From the NCBI GenBank assembly GCA_028293265.1, contig JAQGPB010000197.1:1-5279 (forward strand): a stretch of DNA of 5,279 bases, written 5' to 3'. This stretch comes from Pedosphaera sp. Lineage in GTDB: Bacteria > Verrucomicrobiota > Verrucomicrobiae > Limisphaerales > Pedosphaeraceae. The notes beneath the pieces were generated by a model. That model saw only the letters and a list, made by a program, of their open reading frames with translations. It searched no databases and had not been told where the DNA came from. How positions within the stretch are numbered: the stretch's first letter is position 1; each line of letters starts with the position of its first letter. This document shows, in pieces, positions 1-4,318 of this stretch. The position numbers and the translations under genes are program-made.

Positions 1-150
1 ACCCAGGACGGTGGCCATTTCATCTGTCACAATCACAATGCCATTTATGAACCGTTGACGGGCCTTTGTGTCCGAGGCCCATGCGAGGGGCAAAGTTTGA
101 GGGCGTTGAAGATTGAGGAGATCGAGGGAGAGGTTTGGCTGCTGGGATGA
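1..150 (+). CDS. Rieske-type [2Fe-2S] protein, C-terminal end (partial)
   Basis: The frame is open from base 1 to a TGA at 148-150 and gives the last 49 residues of a protein whose start lies left of the window. The fragment reads FICHNHNAIYEPLTG (residues 7-21), then C23, GPC (26-28) and a short strand ending in EVWLLG. This is the layout of the second half of a Rieske domain: a Cys-x2-His ligand pair (C9, H12), a turn with a T-G, a G-P, then two closing beta strands. Small soluble Rieske ferredoxins end just this way, and larger oxygenases do not end here, so a small electron-transfer ferredoxin or a fused Rieske domain is likely. The usual C-P-x-H-G reads C-H-N-H-N, a variation seen in some small Rieske proteins. 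The first ligand pair is outside the window. The stop is 14 bases from the convergent end of the Trm112-like gene. The family call is fairly sure; the partner and pathway are unknown. Confidence 0.72.
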   Translation, partial: TQDGGHFICHNHNAIYEPLTGLCVRGPCEGQSLRALKIEEIEGEVWLLG

Positions 151-164
151 TCTGGGCGAGGCCG

Positions 165-452
165 TTACGTCAGCGGAATTGCTTCGTCCACCAGCATGAC
201 GGGGATGTTTTGGCGGATGGGATAGAGAAATTTTCCGTCGCTGCGGGCGAGGCCGCCGTCAATTTTATCGGCTACGGCATGGCCGGCACGATTTTGCAGG
301 CGGCCGGAGGTGATCTGGCCGTTTAATTTTTCGAGCAACTCGGGCGCGGCCAATTTGAGTTCCTGGTGGGTCTCGGGGCAGCAGAGAATTTTCAGCAGTT
401 CGGCGTCGAGTGGAATGGATTTGCTTTGGCCTGTTGAATTGGCTGATGTCAT
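165..452 (-). CDS. Trm112-like / UPF0434 family small protein
   Basis: This 95-residue protein resembles the YcaR/UPF0434 branch of the Trm112 family. The N-terminal part has LLKILCCPETHQEL (19-32), matching the family's LL-x-I-x-x-CP opening. The C-terminal part has GKFLYPIRQNIPVMLVDEA (73-91), the highly typical YPIR-x-x-IPVML-x-DEA signature. Eukaryotic and archaeal Trm112 is a zinc-binding activator of methyltransferases; the role of most bacterial members is unsettled. Here the position of the second cysteine of the usual C-P-x-C pair is not a cysteine, so classic zinc binding is doubtful. Between the two conserved blocks lies a longer charged spacer (about 35-65), making it longer than the roughly 60-residue E. 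coli protein. The ATG at 452-450 puts about 13 variable residues before the conserved core. No clear ribosome binding site is visible. It lies 100 bases downstream of larC on the same strand, so it may be co-transcribed, but a functional link is not shown. Confidence 0.85.
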   Translation of the reverse strand: MTSANSTGQSKSIPLDAELLKILCCPETHQELKLAAPELLEKLNGQITSGRLQNRAGHAVADKIDGGLARSDGKFLYPIRQNIPVMLVDEAIPLT

Positions 453-499
453 AATAATCTGGCCTGGAGCCGCTGCGATTTTCGATCAAAAGATTAATT

Positions 500-521
500 G
501 GAGACTCCTCAAGTCGTCTCC
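500..521. repeat. Inverted repeat between larC and the Trm112-like gene
   Basis: GGAGAC (500-505) and GTCTCC (516-521) form a perfect 6-bp stem around a 10-base loop. A competing stem, GACT (503-506) with AGTC (512-515), shares its bases. Read on the minus strand, the hairpin follows the larC stop by about 30 bases and is followed by AATTAATCTTTT, which is only a weak T tract. It could be a weak terminator or attenuator of the larBC transcript, an operator for the next gene, or chance. The rest of the 100-base gap (453-552) is relatively AT-rich, with no convincing promoter. Confidence 0.35.
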
Positions 522-552
522 TGCAAAGACAATTACCATATCATAACAACCG

Positions 553-1850
553 TCAGGTGTTCAAAGCTTTTTGGGCAGCTTCGTAAATCGCCTTCAAAGG
601 CGTTCCAGACTGTTCAGCGAGTTTTTTGCAGGACTCATATTCCGGCGCGGCCTGGATGGTTTTGCCGTTAAGCTTGCCCAATTTAACATTGACCTCGCCA
701 TGCGGAGTCTTGACCGTCGTGAATTCCCGCTGCAATTTCCGCCGCTCGGCCACGGAACGGCGCACACCGAACGCGCTGGTTTCGCGCAACAGCAATTCGC
801 TGAATTTGTCCGCGTCCGCCGCCGCGCAGAGCACCGTCAACAGAACGCCCGGCCGGTTTTTCTTCATCTGGATCGGCGTGTGGAAAACATCCAGCGCGCC
901 TTCGGCAAATGCTTTTTCGACGAAATGACCGAGAATCTCGGCATTGATGTCATCGAGGTTGGTTTCGAGGATGGCGATGGTGTCGGTCTGCCAATCGTTG
1001 GCGACCAGTTGAACCGCGACGGACTCGCCCAAGATGGCGCGGAGGACGTTGGGGCGGGTTTTGTTGTCGCGGGTGCCGAGGCCGAAACCAATCTTGCTGG
1101 CGACCAATCCCTGCATCGGCCCGAAACTCTCGACAAACTCCGCCAGCAGCGCCGCGCCGGTGGGCGTCACCAGTTCATGCGGTTCCTCGCATTGCGTCAC
1201 GCCGATGCCGCGCGCGCCGAGGATTTCGAGCGTGGCGGGCGCGGGAATGGGAAAACGTCCGTGCGCGCAATCAATCCAGCCAGCGCCCTCGACGACCGGC
1301 GCGGCGAGCACACGCGGTTTGCCGAGCAGTTCCAACGCGATGCAGGCGCCAACAATATCCACGATGGAATCCACCGCGCCGACTTCGTGGAAATGCACCT
1401 GCTCCGGCGGCAGGCCGTGAATCTTGCCCTCGGCGACGGCGATGCGGTGAAACACCTTGATGGATTTTTCCTTCACCCAGGCGGAAAGCGCGCTGTCGTT
1501 GATCAGATGCTTGATTTCGGCGTAGTTGCGGCCATGGGTGTGTTCATTATCATGGTCGTGGTGATGGTGATGATCGCCATGGTCGTGATCATGTTCATGG
1601 GAATGACCGTGGGAGTGCGAATGGCTGTGAGTTTCACCACCGGTGTGAGCATGCTCGTGCAAATGGACGTCGAACTTGAGGCCGCGGATCTGAGACTTGT
1701 GGCCGGGAGCGACGTGCAGATGGTAGCCTTCGAGCCGGAGTTTTTTAATTCCTGCCCAAGCTCGGTTGCGCTCGCGCCGAGGTCCAAAAGCGCGCCGATC
1801 AACATGTCGCCGCTGATGCCGCTGAAAATGTCGAGATACAATGTTTTCAT
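553..1850 (-). CDS. larC: LarC nickel insertase, read through a -1 frameshift
   Basis: LarC is the CTP-dependent nickel chelatase that puts nickel into the bisthio-pyridinium mononucleotide, the last step of nickel-pincer nucleotide synthesis. The start is ATG 1850-1848, giving [20 protein letters not shown], the classic LarC N-terminus. This frame is lost after residue 36. The family sequence continues in the -1 frame ([10 protein letters not shown]), so QELK joins KLRLEGY smoothly at a slippery A-AAA-AAC. The fused product would be about 432 residues, slightly longer than usual because of a histidine-rich insert (about 63-106). Later family blocks are all intact: [11 protein letters not shown] (152-162), [13 protein letters not shown] (195-207), VTPTGAA (228-234), [10 protein letters not shown] (296-305), [11 protein letters not shown] (325-335) and APEYE (402-406). 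There are no other disruptions. It begins 6 bases after the larB stop without its own ribosome binding site, suggesting coupling. The gene identity is near certain. Whether the frame break is programmed, a mutation or a sequencing error is open. Confidence 0.9.
1534..1629 (-). repeat. Histidine-rich low-complexity tract in larC
   Basis: This stretch encodes residues 75-106 of the fused LarC, with 17 histidines in 32 residues, mostly alternating with Ser, Asp, Glu or Gly and including a run of five. Four further histidines lie just upstream (HLHEHAH, coded from about 1665). The DNA is an irregular array of CAT/CAC-containing hexamers. Such tracts are common in nickel-handling chaperones (for example HypB and UreE types), where they bind or store metal. 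A nickel-holding role here is inferred from that and from LarC's function. The tract lies between the N-terminal part and the [11 protein letters not shown] block, where many LarC proteins have a variable His-containing loop. Confidence 0.85.
1740..1746 (-). promoter_or_regulatory. Candidate -1 frameshift site in larC (A-AAA-AAC)
   Basis: On the coding strand the codons are GAA TTA AAA AAC TCC, so the heptamer A-AAA-AAC sits in the correct X-XXY-YYZ phase for -1 slippage. Slipping here makes the next codon CTC (1740-1738) and enters exactly the frame that encodes the rest of LarC. The family sequence would equally be restored by one more A in the six-A run. A strong downstream hairpin or pseudoknot is not evident by eye. 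AGGA lies only a few bases upstream, closer than the spacing known to stimulate -1 shifting. In Lactobacillus plantarum larC is known to be expressed as larC1/larC2 through programmed frameshifting, though at a much later point in the gene. Confidence 0.5.
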
Positions 1851-1856
1851 CTGAGT

Positions 1857-2612
1857 TCAACCGACGGCCAGGGCGTTGATCTGGCTGGCCGCGTAACCGG
1901 CGCCGAAGCCATTGTCAATGTTCACCACGGTGACGCCGCTGCCGCAACTATTCAACATGCCCAGCAAGGCCGCAAGTCCGCCAAAGCTCGCCCCGTAACC
2001 GACGCTCGTGGGCACGGCGATGACCGGCTTGGAAACCAGTCCCGCCACGACGCTCGGCAAAGCGCCTTCCATTCCGGCGACGACCACAATGACGTTCGCG
2101 CTTTGGATGATTTCCAACCGTCCGAACAGCCGGTGCAATCCTGCGACGCCCACGTCTGAAAGAGTTTCCACGCGGTTGCCCATGATTTCCGCAGTAACCG
2201 TCGCTTCCGCGGCGACGGGCAAGTCGCTAGTGCCGGCGCAGATGACGGCGATGTGGCCCGGACGTGGCGGCAGCGGTTTTTTCCCGATGGTCATGCAGCG
2301 GGCGGTTTCGTGGTAAACCGCGCGCTTGAATTTTTTGCGCAGCACCCGCGCATGCTCGGCGGTAATGCGGGTGATGAGAATGCGCTTTTCGCCTTCCAGA
2401 AGTTTGGCGGCAATTTTGAGCACCTGTTCGGGCGTCTTGCCCGCGCCAAAAATGACCTCGGGAAAGCCTTTCCGGAGGGCGCGGTGGGTGTCCACCTGCG
2501 CGAAGCCGAGGTCGGCCACCGGCGCTGCCTGAAAGGCATGCAGCACCTGTTCCCGGGTCACGCCGCCGGCGCGGAACTTTTCCAGCAGCTTGCTGGCTTC
2601 GGTTGTCGTCAC
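1857..2612 (-). CDS. larB: LarB, nickel-pincer cofactor carboxylase/hydrolase
   Basis: LarB carries out the first committed step of nickel-pincer nucleotide synthesis: it carboxylates the pyridinium ring of nicotinic acid adenine dinucleotide and releases AMP, giving the biscarboxylated mononucleotide. The C-terminal half is related to PurE (AIR carboxylase). With the chosen start the protein has 251 residues, the usual LarB length. Visible signatures are VDTHRALRKGFPEVIFG (40-56) with TPEQ, YHETAR (100-105), CAGTSDLPVAAEA (125-137), SDVGVAGLHRL (152-162), VAGMEGALPSVVAGL (178-192), PTSVGYGASFGG (201-212) and the LNSC motif. Cys223 lines up with the catalytic cysteine known in L. plantarum LarB (Cys221), and NIDNGFGAGYAA follows. 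The start is GTG 2612-2610, because family similarity begins just after it. The frame stays open up to GTG 2756, but that extension is unlike LarB and covers the hairpin region. No ribosome binding site is evident. larC follows after 6 bases. Confidence 0.92.
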   Translation of the reverse strand: MTTTEASKLLEKFRAGGVTREQVLHAFQAAPVADLGFAQVDTHRALRKGFPEVIFGAGKTPEQVLKIAAKLLEGEKRILITRITAEHARVLRKKFKRAVYHETARCMTIGKKPLPPRPGHIAVICAGTSDLPVAAEATVTAEIMGNRVETLSDVGVAGLHRLFGRLEIIQSANVIVVVAGMEGALPSVVAGLVSKPVIAVPTSVGYGASFGGLAALLGMLNSCGSGVTVVNIDNGFGAGYAASQINALAVG

Positions 2613-2670
2613 GCGACAAGGATGGCAGGGAATGTTTGGATGGTCACGCAGGAAAAAGGCGGCCAGGATT

Positions 2671-2759
2671 CGGCCACTCAATTTTGGCCGTGGCAAAAAG
2701 GGTGGGTATACACCCCATTCCGGCGGACCGGAATTCTCGCTACGCTGTTCCCGCACCCT
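2671..2759. other. Cluster of perfect inverted repeats upstream of larB
   Basis: The divergent intergenic region holds closely spaced stems. CGGCCA (2671-2676) pairs with TGGCCG (2685-2690) over an 8-base loop. ATTCCGG (2717-2723) pairs with CCGGAAT (2728-2734) over a CGGA tetraloop, a perfect 7-bp stem. AGGGTG (2699-2704) can pair either with CACCC (2711-2715, 5 bp with GGGTG) or with CACCCT (2754-2759, 6 bp), the latter enclosing the tetraloop hairpin. On the minus strand this is the probable larB leader; on the plus strand it leads into the terminator at 2768. A structured RNA or leader is possible, but GC-rich DNA gives such repeats by chance too. No known riboswitch class was recognised. 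Confidence 0.4.
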
Positions 2760-2767
2760 AAATTTTT

Positions 2768-2803
2768 CCCCCGACCAAGGACCGGGGGTTTTTTTATTTT
2801 TTT
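2768..2803 (+). terminator. Strong rightward intrinsic terminator, no gene in front of it
   Basis: CCCCCG (2768-2773) pairs perfectly with CGGGGG (2783-2788) around a 9-base loop and is followed at once by seven T, one A and seven T (2789-2803). This is a textbook Rho-independent terminator on the plus strand. On the minus strand the stem is preceded by A's and followed by GGGAAAAATT, so it would not terminate leftward transcripts. No plus-strand gene ends before it, and the next plus-strand gene starts 53 bases later. It may end a small RNA or antisense transcript, act as an attenuator, or insulate the acetyltransferase gene. Confidence 0.8.
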
Positions 2804-2812
2804 AGCGCGGCG

Positions 2813-2841
2813 ATATATTTGCTGGTCAGGGCCAGTACAAT
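2813..2841 (+). promoter_or_regulatory. Possible promoter for the acetyltransferase-glycosyltransferase pair
   Basis: TACAAT (2836-2841) matches the sigma70 -10 consensus at five of six positions and lies 15 bases before the ATG at 2857, which would give a very short leader. No good -35 hexamer lies 16-18 bases upstream; the area is AT-rich (ATATATTT). A short inverted repeat, CTGG (2822-2825) with CCAG (2832-2835), abuts the -10 box and could be an operator half-site pair. On the opposite strand TTGTAC (2841-2836) and TATATC, 17 bases apart, make a weak candidate for a larB promoter. All of this is weak pattern matching. Confidence 0.3.
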
Positions 2842-2856
2842 GATTAATTTTGCGGC

Positions 2857-3282
2857 ATGACGCGCATGCTGAATGACACGCGGAACCCCATGGCGGCCCG
2901 TTTGCTGCTTTTTTTGAACCGGCACAAGGTGCCGGTGCTGGCGCGGGCGTGGGGAATCGTGCTGGGCTGCGACATCGGCTGCCGACCGCCCCGCGACCTG
3001 CTGATGCCCCATCCTTATGGCATCATCATCCATTTCCAGGCCGTCCTGGGCGACGGAATGGTCATCATGCAGCAAGTCACCGTGGGGGCGCGCAATGTGG
3101 ACGACAAGGCGCCGGTCATCGAGGACAACGTGTTCATCGGCGCGGGCGCGAAGGTGCTGGGGGGCATTCACATCGGACGGCATTGCACCATCGGGGCAAA
3201 CGCCGTGGTGACCCGTGACATTCCGCCCGGTTCCACCGTCATCGGCATCAACCAGATCATCAAGCAGGAGGACAAAACATAG
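2857..3282 (+). CDS. Serine acetyltransferase-like hexapeptide-repeat acetyltransferase
   Basis: This 141-residue protein belongs to the left-handed beta-helix acyltransferases closest to serine acetyltransferase. After a short helical N-terminus (1-35), hexapeptide-type coils run from about 38 to 130: MPHPYGIIIHFQAVLGDG (50-67), MQQVTVGA (71-78), PVIEDNVFIGAGAKVLGG (86-103), IHIGRHCTIGANAVV (104-118) and a closing DIPPGSTVIG. His59 matches the catalytic histidine that follows the first coils of CysE. The KAPVI segment stands where CysE has its second conserved histidine (RHPKI), which is missing, and the roughly 140-residue N-terminal domain of CysE is also absent. Together with the glycosyltransferase 22 bases downstream, this suggests an acetyl-CoA-dependent sugar O-acetyltransferase of a polysaccharide locus more than cysteine synthesis. 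ATG 2857 is the first in frame; ATG 2866 is an alternative. No ribosome binding site is evident. Confidence 0.87.
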   Translation: MTRMLNDTRNPMAARLLLFLNRHKVPVLARAWGIVLGCDIGCRPPRDLLMPHPYGIIIHFQAVLGDGMVIMQQVTVGARNVDDKAPVIEDNVFIGAGAKVLGGIHIGRHCTIGANAVVTRDIPPGSTVIGINQIIKQEDKT

Positions 3283-3304
3283 TCCCGGGACGGCCGGTTC
3301 TTGC

Positions 3305-4318
3305 ATGATGAAAATACTTTTGCACTGCCATGTTCCGTTCATGCTGGCGCATGGCGGGGCGCAGATCCAGATCGAGCAGACAAAGACCGCGTTGGAAAAG
3401 ATCGGGGTCACGACTGAATACCTGCGCTGGCACGACCCGAACCAGACGGGCGATGTGCTGCATTTCTTCGGCCGCATTCCCCTGGTGCTGATCCAACTGG
3501 CGCACCAGAAGGGGATGAAAGTTGTCCTCGCCGACCTGCTCACCGCTCAAGGTTCGCGTTCTCCTGCGCGGTTGCGCTTGCAAAAAATGGTGATGCGCAC
3601 GCTGGAGCGGACCCTGCCGGGATCCAGCGCGGATGCCTTCAACTGGACATCCTACCGCCAGGCGGATGCCTGCGTCGCGTTGACCGCCTGGGAGGCGAGG
3701 TTAATGGCAGAACTGTTCGGTGCGCCGCCCGGCCGGTTGCACGTCATCCCCAACGGCGTGGAGGAAGTTTTTTTGGAGGCCAAGGCCAGGACGCGCGGAC
3801 CGTGGCTGGTATGCACGGCGACCATTACCGAGCGGAAGCGGGTGCTGGAATTAGCGGAGGCATCGGTGCGGGCGCAAACGCCGCTCTGGGTCGTGGGGAA
3901 AGCGTATGCGGACAACGATCCTTATGCGCGGCGATTTTTTGAACTGGCGAAACAACATCCCAAGCTGATCCGGTTCGAAGGTGCAATCACGGATCGGGCG
4001 CGGATGGCGGAAGCCTATCGCGAGGCGCGCGGGTTTGCGTTGTTGAGCACCATGGAAAGCCTGAGCCTTTCCGCGCTGGAAGCGGCTGCTTGCGAATGCC
4101 CGTTGTTGCTGAGCGATCTGCCCTGGGCGCGGACGGTGTTCAAGGAGAGCGTGCAGTATTGCCCCATCACGCCGGACATTGCGCAAACCGCCGCGGTGCT
4201 GCGGCGGTTTTATGACGCGGCACCCAATTTGAAACCGCCCGCCAAGCCTTTGACGTGGGTGGAAGTTGCCCGGCAATTCCAATCGCTTTACGAATCCTTG
4301 CTCAAAACTTCGCGATAA
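3305..4318 (+). CDS. GT4-type glycosyltransferase
   Basis: This 337-residue protein has a GT-B, GT4-family layout. The acceptor-side domain opens with MMKILLHCHVPFMLAHGGAQ (1-20), in which HGGAQ is the loop after the first strand that often contacts the acceptor or donor phosphate. LHVIPNGVEEVF (145-156) is the linker motif. The donor domain has TATITERKRVLELAEA (171-186), the usual start of the sugar-nucleotide domain, then a strand-loop region and the E-x7-E motif (E251-SLSLSAL-E259). It presumably transfers a nucleotide-activated sugar during surface polysaccharide assembly in the cytoplasm; the sugar cannot be told. No membrane segment or signal peptide is seen. The frame is open from 3215, overlapping the acetyltransferase gene, but the family start is at ATG 3305 (or the adjacent ATG 3308), 22 bases after the upstream stop, so the two are probably one operon. 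The last 31 bases overlap the convergent glycosyltransferase gene. Confidence 0.88.
   Translation: MMKILLHCHVPFMLAHGGAQIQIEQTKTALEKIGVTTEYLRWHDPNQTGDVLHFFGRIPLVLIQLAHQKGMKVVLADLLTAQGSRSPARLRLQKMVMRTLERTLPGSSADAFNWTSYRQADACVALTAWEARLMAELFGAPPGRLHVIPNGVEEVFLEAKARTRGPWLVCTATITERKRVLELAEASVRAQTPLWVVGKAYADNDPYARRFFELAKQHPKLIRFEGAITDRARMAEAYREARGFALLSTMESLSLSALEAAACECPLLLSDLPWARTVFKESVQYCPITPDIAQTAAVLRRFYDAAPNLKPPAKPLTWVEVARQFQSLYESLLKTSR

Noticed and set aside
1..93. Minus-strand open frame at the left edge that reads plausibly (TTG at 93, then MPLAWASDTKAR)
   Set aside because: The plus-strand frame over the same bases carries a Rieske ligand motif and ends in a natural stop just before the convergent gene. 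The minus frame has no good start codon and no recognised family.
1520..1640. Repeated CATGGTCGTG-like units, considered as a CRISPR or tandem repeat array
   Set aside because: The units are irregular, short and without spacers; they are codons of the LarC histidine tract.
571..1854. Long plus-strand open frame (over 400 codons) across larC
   Set aside because: It lies opposite larC, has no recognisable family sequence, and its composition (many Arg, Ala, Gly, plus a Met/Val-rich stretch opposite the His tract) is what an antisense shadow of a GC-rich gene gives.
1851..1860. TTG at 1860 as the start of the main larC frame
   Set aside because: The first 38 or so residues from there are unlike LarC, while the overlapping frame from ATG 1850 gives the conserved LarC N-terminus. 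The correct product needs the frame shift, not this start.
2613..2756. N-terminal extension of larB from GTG 2756
   Set aside because: The 48 extra residues have no LarB similarity, would exceed the family length and would cover the inverted-repeat region. GTG 2612 gives the normal 251 residues and puts the catalytic Cys at 223.
3266..3271. Perfect AGGAGG near the end of the acetyltransferase gene
   Set aside because: It is 33 bases before the glycosyltransferase ATG, too far to act as its ribosome binding site, no start codon lies 5-10 bases after it, and it is explained by the Gln-Glu-Asp codons.
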